Shown: positions 15,328-22,142 of the stretch, in pieces | Layout: each line of letters starts with the position of its first letter | Position numbering within the stretch: the first letter of the stretch is position 1 | Virus record (IMG/VR): IMGVR_UViG_3300042691_000430 | Span: 1-22,142 of that record | DNA length: 22,142 bases | Reading direction: 5' to 3' (one strand) | Origin: a virus | Notes under the pieces: model-generated | The model's database searches: none | Told to the model about the DNA's origin: nothing | The model's input: only the letters and a program-made list of their open reading frames with translations | Made by a program: the position numbers and the translations under genes

Positions 15328-15429
15328 CTAGTATTTGCTTTTTTTACGCGGCCCACTAGCAGTTTTCTTCAGGCATTTTCCCGCCTTAGCGCAGCGAGAG
15401 GGCGTTGGGCAGTTAGGACAGGGTTTCAT
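15328..15429 (-). CDS. 33-aa cysteine-rich small protein
   Basis: This short reading frame runs from ATG 15427-15429 to TAG 15328-15330. It begins MKPCPNCPTPSRCAKAGKC, with four cysteines spaced C-x2-C-x5-C-x5-C (C4, C7, C13, C19), followed by a lysine-rich tail ending KKSKY. The pattern fits a tiny zinc-binding protein, and similar mini-proteins occur beside head genes in other phages (memory only). The start lies two bases after the upstream TGA and has GAGGTTGAGT as ribosome binding site, which argues strongly that it is translated. It is basic, so nucleic-acid or scaffold contact is possible. Function unknown. Confidence 0.7.
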   Translation of the reverse strand: MKPCPNCPTPSRCAKAGKCLKKTASGPRKKSKY

Positions 15430-15431
15430 AC

Positions 15432-15611
15432 TCAACCTCGGTTCATCTTGCGGAGGGTCATAGCCAAACGAGCGCGCTGGCCAGTCTTACCCGGCTTCTT
15501 AGCCGCTGCACGCAGCTCTTTAGCCGGGATCTTTTCGTCCTTCTTAACGCCCATGCTCTTACGCAGGGCACCGGGCTTCTTAATCGCGTCCTTGATCCAG
15601 TTCTTAGCCAT
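15432..15611 (-). CDS. 59-aa basic phage protein, unknown function
   Basis: The start is ATG 15609-15611 (MAKNWIKDAIKKPGALRKSM), behind GGGGGAAG, ten bases after the stop of the previous gene. A longer frame to 15812 lies inside the neighbouring gene and is not protein-like. The product is very basic and ends RARLAMTLRKMNRG. This Lys/Arg-rich mini-protein, with its 'GALRKxxGVKKxEKIPAKxL' core, recurs in phage head regions with no assigned function. DNA binding is plausible from charge alone. It lies between a 94-aa basic protein and the 33-aa cysteine-rich protein. Confidence 0.8.
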   Translation of the reverse strand: MAKNWIKDAIKKPGALRKSMGVKKDEKIPAKELRAAAKKPGKTGQRARLAMTLRKMNRG

Positions 15612-15621
15612 TACTTCCCCC

Positions 15622-15906
15622 TTACCATTTAACTTTATCCGCCCAGTACGCAGCAGACATCTTGCCCCTAGCAATATTCGACGCGTGTCTGGCTTTGAAC
15701 GACTCTCGCCGGTTGCGATAGGCTTCCGACTCCCCCTTTTTACGGGGGGAGCCGCTGACGCCCTGCTGTCCGAAGCGAATCGTCTTAACTTGGTCACCAG
15801 ACTTAGCCACAACTACGTGGCTTTTTGTCGGGTGGCTAGGTGTACGCTTAGGTTTGTTGTAGCCAGAGACACCAGCTCGGGCTAAACGCGGGTCACGCGT
15901 AGCCAT
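15622..15906 (-). CDS. 94-aa basic phage protein, unknown function
   Basis: The protein opens MATRDPRLARAGVSGYNKPK and contains RTPSHPTKSHVVVAK, then IRFGQQGVSGSP, then ARHASNIARGKMSAAYWADK. This is a conserved small-protein pattern common in phage head modules, often next to scaffold or capsid genes, but without known role. It is strongly basic and has no membrane segment or cysteine pairs. ATG overlaps the scaffold gene's TGA by one base (TGATG), so the two are probably translated together. A role in head assembly or DNA contact is suggested by charge and position only. Confidence 0.85.
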   Translation of the reverse strand: MATRDPRLARAGVSGYNKPKRTPSHPTKSHVVVAKSGDQVKTIRFGQQGVSGSPRKKGESEAYRNRRESFKARHASNIARGKMSAAYWADKVKW

Positions 15907-16910
15907 CAGACGACATCTCCACGCAGCCGCTTCAGCGTAGCCGCTGGGAGGGCATTAAACTCGTCCTCAGTGAGGGTAGAGATGTCAAACGCCTTCTCAC
16001 CGCGGGACGCAGAACTTTCACCGACGAGCTGAGGCGGCTGTGATTCAGCCACTTTAAGCTTTTTAGCGACGTCCGCTCGCTTCTTAGCGACCTCATCGAC
16101 CACCGCCGGCTTAGCGGCGGGTGTAGCCGCAAGAGACGGGGCTTCAGGGGTGCCCATGTCGACCAAATCGTACTCACGGAGTACGAACTTGGCCGCCTTT
16201 GAGAGTGCAGCGACAGGATTTTCGCCCTTGACTATAAATGCGTCACGCAGATCAATCACTTCCTGCGTATATTTCTCATTAAAGTCGGGGCTGTTGCGGT
16301 CGAAAACCGGAAAGTTCGTCTCCAACTCCGCCGCAGCCTGCTGCAAAGCCGACATCTGCTGGCTCTGAGTGACCTTTTGCTCAACTTTTTGGGTCAGCTC
16401 AAACTCAAGCTGAGCTCGTTCTGCCTTACGGATCTCCGCTCGGAGCGCCGCAGCCTTATCATGCTGCCCGTCGAGCACCATGTTCTGATACTCCACCTCT
16501 TTTGAGGCGAAATCATAGGTGTCCGGAGCAGTTTCAATGGCGGTTTTCGCTGCCATTAGGTCATCGAGCTGCTTCTGGAGCGCCTTCTGTTTAGCCAACA
16601 CCTCGTCTAGGCGCGACTTAGGCACCATCTTCTGCTTGGTCTCCGGTTCCGGAGCCTTCTTCACCTCGGGCGGAGGCGCCTCTTGAGCGACCGGTTCAAC
16701 AACCGGTTCAACCTCAGCCTGCGGCTCCGGCGCTGCAACAGGTTCCGGTGCTTCAATGGCCGGTTCCGTGGCCGGTTCTGCAGCGACAGCCTGTGGCTCA
16801 GTGTTCTCACCCAGCCCAAAGTTAAAATCAAACGCCTTTTCCGGGGCTGGCTCGATGGGGTCCGCTCCGGGCATCACATCAAACGATACTTCCTTCTTCT
16901 CTTCCGTCAT
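15906..16910 (-). CDS. Head scaffolding protein
   Basis: This 334-aa acidic protein has no membrane segments. Residues about 20-95 are a Pro/Glu/Ala-rich, probably disordered stretch built of repeated EP-type units (for example EPVAAPEPQAEVEPVVEP). Residues about 98-200 are long charged helices (KQKALQKQLDDLMAAKTAIE), and the C-terminus has a short helical end (STLTEDEFNALPAATLKRLR). This layout, and its place between portal and capsid genes, is that of phage scaffolds that are lost as the head matures. I start it at ATG 16908-16910, seven bases after AGGAG. An upstream TTG at 16914-16916 is too close to that site. No protease motif is seen. Confidence 0.85.
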   Translation of the reverse strand: MTEEKKEVSFDVMPGADPIEPAPEKAFDFNFGLGENTEPQAVAAEPATEPAIEAPEPVAAPEPQAEVEPVVEPVAQEAPPPEVKKAPEPETKQKMVPKSRLDEVLAKQKALQKQLDDLMAAKTAIETAPDTYDFASKEVEYQNMVLDGQHDKAAALRAEIRKAERAQLEFELTQKVEQKVTQSQQMSALQQAAAELETNFPVFDRNSPDFNEKYTQEVIDLRDAFIVKGENPVAALSKAAKFVLREYDLVDMGTPEAPSLAATPAAKPAVVDEVAKKRADVAKKLKVAESQPPQLVGESSASRGEKAFDISTLTEDEFNALPAATLKRLRGDVV

Positions 16911-16920
16911 ACCCAATCTC

Positions 16921-19071
16921 CTATTGTGGGGTCATCGGCCGCATATTCGGGATGGGTCGCGGCGTACCCTGGTTCTGCGTCTTCGCTGCTGTCTGCATGA
17001 CAGTGGCTGCGATACGCGTCGCCGCAGCTGTCTCCTGCTGCGAACGACGAGTCTGATTGGTGAGAGAGGCAAGCTCGCGTCTAAGCTCAAGCTCACGCTC
17101 TTTGAGGGAGATCTGCGTCTGAAGCTCCGCCATCTTAAGCTGCGGCTGGACGTCGGCGACATCCTGAACCTTGGCCACGTTGACGGCCGCTTCACTCTGC
17201 AGTTTCTGAACTTCCGCTTGCATCTTAGCCAGCGTGAGCTGAACCTGCTGCATCGCAAGCTCCGCCTGCATGTCATTAGCTTCCATCTGCTCCGGAGTCT
17301 GTTCGACACCTGTCATCATGCGGATGCGCTTAGCAAGCTCCTGCTTACGGGCAAGGTGACTATACTCGATGATAGCGTCATCCGGTATGGCAACGCCGAC
17401 CTGTCGCAGGTTAATCGCCTCAGCGAACTGCATCTCGTCGAACGAGTCACGAGCCGGTGCGGTGCCGACCACCACATCGTACTCACCAAGCGTAAGATCG
17501 TTGATAACCCGCCCCTCTGGAGTCATCTCGTTTACAACCAGCGGCTCTCGCGGCTTCAACGGGTCGTCTTCGTTAGTAATCTGGATGACCCGCTGCTCCG
17601 TATAGAAGCGCTGCACCAAGTTAAGGATCTTCTCAGCCAGATACTGACGGGTCTTACGCAAGTTATCCAGCGGCACCTGAATCATGATCGCACCACGGTT
17701 CTGCTTCGCCTGAATAGCGATACCAGAGACCTCGGCACTGTCGGACCCAAGCATCGAGTCGTTCACACCGCTGATCGTCTTAATGTTAAGGGCAGCCTTC
17801 TGGCTGATTCGGTCGAGCCCAGTCGGAATCTGGTTAGGCTGAATCTTAAGCGGTGGCTGCGAGCCACGGTTATATTCAAGCACCAACCCGGTTTCGGCGC
17901 CGTGTTCCTCTAGGTCATCAGCCGTCATACCGACGAGTGATCCGCTCTCGACCATCCAGCCGCTGTTGGCCGTGGTGTTGACAATATGCAGCTCCTGGCT
18001 CGCAATCTTGTTGAGCTGCTCCTGCGGAGAGAGCAGATTGCGCACCATACCGAACGGACGTCCGCGGCGGAAATAGGCGAAATACGGGACAATAGTGAAT
18101 CCTTGATACGGCGACCAGTCGTCGTGAAGCACGACCTTGTCGCACGTCACCGTCCAACGGATTTTACGCACTACCTTACTTACAATCCCAAGACCGTACT
18201 GCTTCGCGAACTTCTTCGCCTTCTGCTCAGCCCAGTCCTCAGGAACCTCTCGCTGATCACCGGTGTTAGGGTCAACGAAGAAATCAGCCCGGCCCATCCG
18301 GCGGTGCTGCCGCTCAATTACACGTAGGGCTTTTACGTTCCGGTAGTCGTCGTTGCCCGGAATCGCGGCGCCAAGGTAATCCTGTGCGCTGTCAGTTTTG
18401 CCGTAACGCGTCTCTTCGTATTCGATCGAGTCTCGACCGAAGCCGTTCCCGTTCTCGGCGACGAAGCGTAGCGCTTCGGCCTTGTCGGCACCGTATAGTT
18501 CCTCGATCTCGTCGAGGGTCATCCATTTGGTCTCAAACACCTCGTTCCACGTAGCTGGATCATACTCCTTAGCATCTGGATCGATAAGGATGTCGATCGG
18601 GTCCTTGGCGACAATTCGTACCTCACCCTCTACGTGATCGGTGAAGTCCATGCGAACGTCAAAGTATCCGCGCCCGTCCATGATGAGGCCGTCGCTGAAC
18701 ACCTGCTGCTCGACCCAGTCGAGCTTATTGTTGTCCGCGATCTGCATGTACAACTTAGTTAGGACGGTAGCTACATCCTGATCCCCGCCACGGCGTGGCT
18801 TGAACTGAATATCAGCACGGCGCGTGGACTGTTCTCCGAGAACGGTGTTCACGGTCGGGAGGATAGTGTTAATGGTCAGCGCCGGACGGCCTTCAGCCTC
18901 AAGCTTAGCCAAGTCAGCGGTATCCCACTGATCGCCGCGATAGTACGCGTCGCATTTCTTAGCCATCTCTACATACTGCAGATGCCCGTTGTCACGGGCC
19001 CGGACATACCGGTTCCACTGCTGGTGGGCAATCTGCTGTTCTTCGATAGACTGGGGTTTCATTTTAGCCAT
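16921..19071 (-). CDS. Portal protein, P22-type
   Basis: This 716-aa portal, close to P22's 725 aa, forms the dodecameric ring for DNA entry. The N-terminal region has RALTINTILPTVNTVLGEQST-like portal sequence (RPALTINTILPTVNTVLGE) and then RRADIQFKPR. A large core follows with WSPYQGFTIVPYFAYFRRGR and GMVRNLLSPQEQLNKIASQ, a recognisable P22-portal motif. Residues about 590-690 are Gln/Glu-rich helices that could make the barrel. I start at ATG 19069-19071, one base after the terminase TAA. A GTG at 19078-19080 (overlapping that stop by eight) is also possible. Neither has a strong ribosome binding site, suggesting translation coupled to terminase. Confidence 0.92.
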   Translation of the reverse strand: MAKMKPQSIEEQQIAHQQWNRYVRARDNGHLQYVEMAKKCDAYYRGDQWDTADLAKLEAEGRPALTINTILPTVNTVLGEQSTRRADIQFKPRRGGDQDVATVLTKLYMQIADNNKLDWVEQQVFSDGLIMDGRGYFDVRMDFTDHVEGEVRIVAKDPIDILIDPDAKEYDPATWNEVFETKWMTLDEIEELYGADKAEALRFVAENGNGFGRDSIEYEETRYGKTDSAQDYLGAAIPGNDDYRNVKALRVIERQHRRMGRADFFVDPNTGDQREVPEDWAEQKAKKFAKQYGLGIVSKVVRKIRWTVTCDKVVLHDDWSPYQGFTIVPYFAYFRRGRPFGMVRNLLSPQEQLNKIASQELHIVNTTANSGWMVESGSLVGMTADDLEEHGAETGLVLEYNRGSQPPLKIQPNQIPTGLDRISQKAALNIKTISGVNDSMLGSDSAEVSGIAIQAKQNRGAIMIQVPLDNLRKTRQYLAEKILNLVQRFYTEQRVIQITNEDDPLKPREPLVVNEMTPEGRVINDLTLGEYDVVVGTAPARDSFDEMQFAEAINLRQVGVAIPDDAIIEYSHLARKQELAKRIRMMTGVEQTPEQMEANDMQAELAMQQVQLTLAKMQAEVQKLQSEAAVNVAKVQDVADVQPQLKMAELQTQISLKERELELRRELASLTNQTRRSQQETAAATRIAATVMQTAAKTQNQGTPRPIPNMRPMTPQ

Positions 19072-19072
19072 G

Positions 19073-20725
19073 TTACGCACTCATCGCGGATCGTTGGCGG
19101 GGTCCGCGAGCAATAGCTAAGAGCCTGTCCCGCCAGGAGGGCACGTGTTCAACCTTAGTACTAAAGGTAGAGAACTCAGACATCATCAGACCAATCCACG
19201 CCAGAGCGTCTACTTGGTCGTCATGTGTACCGTTAGGAAAACGAAGTAATTCGGCAATCAAGGGTCCAGAAAACGCGGCGTCCCGGGGGAAGTAGACCAT
19301 CCCCTGCTGCATACGACCTTGGATGGCTCGAGCCCGAGCCTCCTTGTCGCGACGCCCGGTCTTGAGGTCTTTGAAGTAAGCCTCATAGAGCCCGCGCTCA
19401 CGCACACGTTTTTCGAGAAACGGGCCAAGCGCCATTTCTATGTGTCCCTTTTCGATACCAATGATGGAGGGTTTCCACTGCTCGTACAGGTCAAGTATAC
19501 GCTCAACCAGCTCGAAACCGTCCCATCTGCCGCGAACACAGTCCATTACGTACATCTGGTCGCGTTCATCAATACCGACAACGAGCCCTACGCTGTAGTC
19601 GTTTCGGTCGTTCTTACCAATGGCCAAGTCCCACGCGCAGTAGTATCGGAGCTTCTCCTGATCCACCGCCTCCGGGTCGTAGTACTGCACCATGCTTCTG
19701 GTGAAGTACTGCCCGTCGTCGGCGACGGGGTTCTGCTGATACAGCGCGGACCAGTCCCGGGGGCCGACAGCGCGTTCGATACGGCGTAGGGCGTCAACGC
19801 TGTACCGCTCGGTATGCAACGGCTCGCCGGCTTTGCGGAACTCTTCGTCTTCTTCCGCTATAGCCGGATATCTGACAACTTCCCACTCATCACCGCCTTC
19901 GACACCAGCCTTAAGCAGCCGCCCCGCAAGATCGTCGTCATGCCAGCGGGTAAGGATCACCAGCACCCCGCCACCGGGAGCTAACCGGGTGTACGCCGTT
20001 GACGTATACCAGTCCCAGTTAGCGTCGCGGTTGTTCTGGCTCTCGGCGTCCTCACGGTTCTTAACCGGGTCGTCGATAACGAGGACGTGCGCGCCCTTAC
20101 CGGTGATACCACCGCCTACACCAGCAGCCACGAAGCCACCGCCAGCCGTGGTCAACCACGCTTCAGCGCTTTGACTATCCGGGTCCAGGCGCGTCTTGAA
20201 GACCGCTTTATATGTCGGTTCACGCAGTACTTGGCGTACCTTGCGACTAAAGCCCATCGCAAGCGAACCAGAATACGAGCAACTAATAAACTCGTGCTCA
20301 GGGTTACGCCCCAGATGCCAAGCTGGGAACGCCACAGACGCAAGCGTCGACTTTCCGTGACGCGGCGGCATAAAGAGCATAAGCCGAGGCGACTTTTGCG
20401 CCACAACGTCCCTAGAAAACTGTTCAAGTCGTTTGCAAACATCTTTGTGTACCCACCCTGCCAAATAGTCTGGATTGAACTTCTCCACAAAAGGTAACAA
20501 CCGCTTCCTTGCAAGAAGTCTGAAGGCCAGCTCCCGCTTGGCTTTCTGTTCCACCGACAGCTGCTCAGCCAGCGCGTCCTTTTCCAGCTGGTTAGGTGCT
20601 GGCAGGGCATCCGCGTCGTCGGCCTTGCAATAGACACACAACCCGTCCACGTCACTCGAATACAGAGTAACTGGGTGCGTGTTCTTGCACCGTTTACAGC
20701 GCCTAGTTGGGACTGCCTCTGTCAA
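19073..20725 (-). CDS. Terminase large subunit with N-terminal zinc ribbon
   Basis: This 550-aa ATPase-nuclease packages DNA into the head. The ATPase half has Walker A at 119-127 (MPPRHGKST), Walker B at 214-220 (VLVIDDP) and a coupling motif LTRWHDDDLAG at 258-268. The nuclease half carries YYCAWDLAIGKNDRNDYSVG (D366), E425 in GIEKG and the HDDQVDA motif (D502, D503, D506). An extra N-terminal four-cysteine module, C10-x2-C13 with C30-x2-C33, looks like a zinc ribbon not usual in large terminases. The start is TTG, overlapping the previous TGA as TTGA, with GAGG five bases upstream. No ATG occurs before the Walker A region, so this rare start is well supported. Confidence 0.92.
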   Translation of the reverse strand: MTEAVPTRRCKRCKNTHPVTLYSSDVDGLCVYCKADDADALPAPNQLEKDALAEQLSVEQKAKRELAFRLLARKRLLPFVEKFNPDYLAGWVHKDVCKRLEQFSRDVVAQKSPRLMLFMPPRHGKSTLASVAFPAWHLGRNPEHEFISCSYSGSLAMGFSRKVRQVLREPTYKAVFKTRLDPDSQSAEAWLTTAGGGFVAAGVGGGITGKGAHVLVIDDPVKNREDAESQNNRDANWDWYTSTAYTRLAPGGGVLVILTRWHDDDLAGRLLKAGVEGGDEWEVVRYPAIAEEDEEFRKAGEPLHTERYSVDALRRIERAVGPRDWSALYQQNPVADDGQYFTRSMVQYYDPEAVDQEKLRYYCAWDLAIGKNDRNDYSVGLVVGIDERDQMYVMDCVRGRWDGFELVERILDLYEQWKPSIIGIEKGHIEMALGPFLEKRVRERGLYEAYFKDLKTGRRDKEARARAIQGRMQQGMVYFPRDAAFSGPLIAELLRFPNGTHDDQVDALAWIGLMMSEFSTFSTKVEHVPSWRDRLLAIARGPRQRSAMSA

Positions 20726-21234
20726 GTGGCCTCGGGCTCCAAGTACTTATCGTCCTTACCGACCAGCTTCAGCAGGTCTTCATCAGACATGCGCTCCAGC
20801 TGTGCGGTGTTGACGTTGATATTTATCTGCGTAGCGTTATCCGGCGCGCCCAAGCCATGGAGCTTAACCAGCGAGTCTACGGTGTTCTTCATCTCGGTAG
20901 ATGTAGCCGCTGCGTTGTATGCGTCCAAATACATGGCGTGCGCGTGCGCCTTCGTGAACCTCACTTCTTCTCGGAACTGCTCCCGAAGGTACTCAATGGC
21001 TTTAGCCACAGCCGGGCGTTTAGCCGCTTCCCACGCTGCTTGGTGAGAGGCGTACCCTGCTGCTCGGCCAGCTGCCGCTATAGTCATCCCACGGGTGATG
21101 TAAAGTACCAGTCGCTCCTGCTGAACAGTCAGATCCCCCAGCGTGAGTCCCATGTAGGGGACCATCGACTGGAGTTCCAAGTGATCAGTGGATTGGAGTT
21201 CCTGGACCTGCGATGGCGTCGGCTGTGTCTCCAA
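20722..21234 (-). CDS. Terminase small subunit-like protein
   Basis: This protein of up to 170 aa has LTLGDLTVQQERLVLYITRG then MTIAAAGRAAGYASHQAAWE at about 31-70, the helix-turn-helix-like pattern of small terminases, which recognise packaging DNA. A helical stretch (KAIEYLREQFREEVRFTKA) follows, and an acidic tail (RMSDEDLLKLVGKDD) could bind the large subunit. It immediately precedes the large terminase. The start shown is a TTG with weak ribosome binding that overlaps the upstream gene by 50 bases. TTG at 21180 (four bases after that gene's TGA) or ATG at 21165 may be used instead. All keep the DNA-binding part. Confidence 0.8.
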   Translation of the reverse strand: METQPTPSQVQELQSTDHLELQSMVPYMGLTLGDLTVQQERLVLYITRGMTIAAAGRAAGYASHQAAWEAAKRPAVAKAIEYLREQFREEVRFTKAHAHAMYLDAYNAAATSTEMKNTVDSLVKLHGLGAPDNATQININVNTAQLERMSDEDLLKLVGKDDKYLEPEAT

Positions 21235-21463
21235 TGTGCATCTCGTTCAAGAACACAAAAACTGGGGCTCGGTCTCCGAGCTTGTTTATCTTGATCTTGT
21301 CCAAGTAGTCCAGCAGATCCGTTGCCTTAGGTTCTAGGCTCGGTACTAGCGACTCGGCTACGTACCCGTCATACACCAAGACCTCGTTGGTCCCGCGGTA
21401 GGCGGTACCAATCAAGGCCATATCGAACCCCTTAATAGCAAAGACCTGGACTTCTTGCGCCAT
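21185..21463 (-). CDS. 92-aa phage protein of unknown function
   Basis: The protein reads MAQEVQVFAIKGFDMALIGT, with a following VYDGYVAESLVPS and a RAPVFVFLNEMHIGDTA end. The 'GFDxAxxGT...VYD...APVFV' arrangement recalls a small phage protein often found near terminase genes, without a known role. No metal-binding cysteines, membrane segment or catalytic motif is visible. The ATG has AAGGGG eleven bases upstream, a slightly long spacing. The end overlaps the small-terminase frame if that gene uses its first TTG. Its position suggests a head-packaging context. Function cannot be assigned. Confidence 0.75.
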   Translation of the reverse strand: MAQEVQVFAIKGFDMALIGTAYRGTNEVLVYDGYVAESLVPSLEPKATDLLDYLDKIKINKLGDRAPVFVFLNEMHIGDTADAIAGPGTPIH

Positions 21464-21484
21464 AGATGATAGCCCCTTAAAGCA

Positions 21485-21958
21485 TCAGTCACAAGAGTGC
21501 TGATAGATAGTCTTAACCCACCAGTACAACATGTCGGTACTTAGGGCCTGTTTTATGATGTTTACCCGCAAAGCTACCAGCTGAATATTACCGGGTATGT
21601 AACCGAGAGTAGAGTCTATTCGGTCAATACTGGCATTGAAGTCTTTTACCCCCGTACCGTCGTTGTGGTGGGTAAGCACTACTCCCGATACAGCGCATCT
21701 GCCGTTTTGTGACTCCCATAGGGAGACAAGCTGATCCAGGGTTAGTTCGTACTCCGCAAACCCCCTGCGTTTACTGGATGTTTTGTTACTGGATAAGAGG
21801 GTGGCCAAGTACGGTTTGTAGCTAAGGGACCTTAGTTGACGGGCATTGGCCCTTCGACACGGACGACAAACCGCACGTAGGGATCCGCTTTTAAGCGGCT
21901 CGAACGTGTCCAGTGGTAAGTCCTTCTTGCACCGTGAACAGTTTTTAATGTCCGTCAC
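21485..21958 (-). CDS. HNH-type endonuclease with N-terminal zinc ribbon
   Basis: This 157-aa protein starts with GTG at 21956-21958 (MTDIKNCSRCKKDLP). C7-x2-C10 and C31-x2-C34 form a zinc ribbon. The rest carries GRCAVSGVVLTHHN and ASIDRIDSTLGYIPGNIQLV, the phage HNH-like motif in which the usual 'DHI' histidine position reads DRI. Whether the HH of THHN, or other residues, serve catalysis is unclear. Such enzymes often sit beside terminase genes and may aid packaging-end cutting or move as homing genes. No ribosome binding site is close to GTG. A GGAGG lies about 37 bases upstream inside a hairpin, which may regulate or simply not be used. Confidence in family high, in function moderate. 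Confidence 0.85.
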   Translation of the reverse strand: MTDIKNCSRCKKDLPLDTFEPLKSGSLRAVCRPCRRANARQLRSLSYKPYLATLLSSNKTSSKRRGFAEYELTLDQLVSLWESQNGRCAVSGVVLTHHNDGTGVKDFNASIDRIDSTLGYIPGNIQLVALRVNIIKQALSTDMLYWWVKTIYQHSCD

Positions 21959-21988
21959 CAGTGGTTCGTTCTCGCCGGAAGACCGAGT

Positions 21989-22007
21989 ACCGGCCTCCTG
22001 CGCCGGT
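21989..22007 (-). promoter_or_regulatory. Hairpin exposing a GGAG-like sequence upstream of the HNH gene
   Basis: On the transcript ACCGGC (plus 22002-22007) pairs exactly with GCCGGT (plus 21989-21994) around the 7-nt loop GCAGGAG. The loop displays an AGGAG-type ribosome-binding sequence, but it is about 37 bases from the GTG start, too far for direct use. It may be a translation standby site, a leader structure, or the site of an undetected short frame. Confidence 0.4.
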
Positions 22008-22030
22008 CGAGAACCTGGGAAGTATACCCG

Positions 22031-22054
22031 TAAAAAATTTTATAAAAATTTTTT
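22031..22054. promoter_or_regulatory. 24-bp all-A/T near-palindrome
   Basis: This block contains only A and T: after one T it reads A6-T4-A-T-A5-T6, almost a perfect inverted repeat with one extra base. It lies in the 184-bp stretch between the right edge and the HNH gene. A TATACT at 22021-22026 (minus strand) follows directly, so an A/T-rich promoter upstream element is possible. No convincing -35 hexamer exists. It could alternatively act as a terminator or protein-binding site. Confidence 0.3.
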
Positions 22055-22109
22055 CAGGTTTGCATTTTAAGAGAAGGGGTAGGGGGTCGAATTTTTTCTA
22101 CTACACCAC

Positions 22110-22142
22110 TTACACATTATCTCCCCCCTCGGACTCAAGCCC
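22110..22142 (-). CDS. Possible C-terminal end of an upstream gene at the right edge
   Basis: The minus-strand frame from the window edge reads GLESEGGDNV and ends in TAA (22110-22112). An acidic Gly-containing tail is plausible for a real protein, and genes here are densely packed. Only ten codons are visible, so this is a tentative call. Overlapping it, ATG 22115-22117 follows GGGGGGAG and opens a 16-codon frame (MCKWCSRKNS...) ending at 22067, which could be a tiny leader peptide or chance. Confidence 0.3.
   Translation of the reverse strand, partial: GLESEGGDNV

Noticed and set aside
15612-15812. N-terminal extension of the 59-aa basic protein
   Set aside because: It overlaps the conserved 94-aa gene in another frame. 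ATG at 15609-15611 has GGGGGAAG upstream and the typical protein start.
16680-16800. Repeated ccggtt-type units, considered as a possible binding-site array
   Set aside because: They are explained by the Glu/Pro-rich repeats of the scaffold protein's disordered N-terminus.
16756-17913. 385-aa open frame on the plus strand
   Set aside because: Antisense to the portal and scaffold genes, biased to Leu/Arg/His as expected of a shadow frame, with no domain pattern. The minus-strand genes are clearly recognised.

Overview
The window is a continuous stretch of a tailed double-stranded DNA phage (Caudoviricetes, probably short-tailed), and every gene I accept lies on the minus strand. Transcription therefore runs from high to low coordinates, and the layout below follows that direction. 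Base composition is near 50% G+C. The genes are packed with 1-10 nt gaps or short overlaps. The M15-type endolysin, the short-tail-type head and the T7-like set of ejection proteins fit a phage of a Gram-negative bacterium, but nothing in the sequence identifies the host. I saw no tRNA, rRNA, integrase, insertion sequence or CRISPR array.

Layout in transcription order. (1) Packaging, about 22.1-19.07 kb: an HNH-type endonuclease with a zinc ribbon, a 92-aa protein of unknown function, a small-terminase-like protein and the large terminase, which carries an extra N-terminal four-cysteine zinc ribbon. (2) Head, about 19.07-13.4 kb: a P22-type portal (716 aa), a scaffolding protein, three small basic or cysteine-rich proteins (94, 59 and 33 aa; the last was found by eye), a structured 264-bp leader, an N4 gp56/DUF4043-type major capsid protein, a strong intrinsic terminator, and a 127-aa protein. 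(3) Connector and ejection proteins, about 13.5-2.2 kb: two adaptor-like proteins (240 and 228 aa), a 151-aa GNAT/T7 gp13-like protein, two Gln/Ala-rich proteins (258 and 201 aa), a 766-aa gp15-like protein and a 1924-aa giant protein with a zinc-metallopeptidase signature. (4) Lysis, 2.2-1.3 kb: a holin-like membrane protein overlapping an M15 endolysin by ATGA. (5) Small accessory virion proteins, 1.24-0.06 kb, plus a possible zinc-ribbon gene running off the left edge.

How the genes fit together: the terminase packages DNA through the portal into a capsid built by the scaffold and major capsid protein. The adaptors close the head. The gp13/14/15/16-like block would form an ejection apparatus carried in the virion, and the holin/endolysin pair releases progeny. 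The arrangement is a mosaic: P22-like portal, N4-like capsid protein and T7-like ejection cassette. No tail nozzle, tailspike or fibre of the usual kind, and no spanin, is recognisable here. They may lie outside the window.

The most interesting points are the giant ejection protein with an HEIGH...ExxSD peptidase signature, the structured capsid leader, the terminator that overlaps a hairpin sequestering the next gene's ribosome binding site, and the tiny cysteine-rich gene between the scaffold block and the capsid gene.
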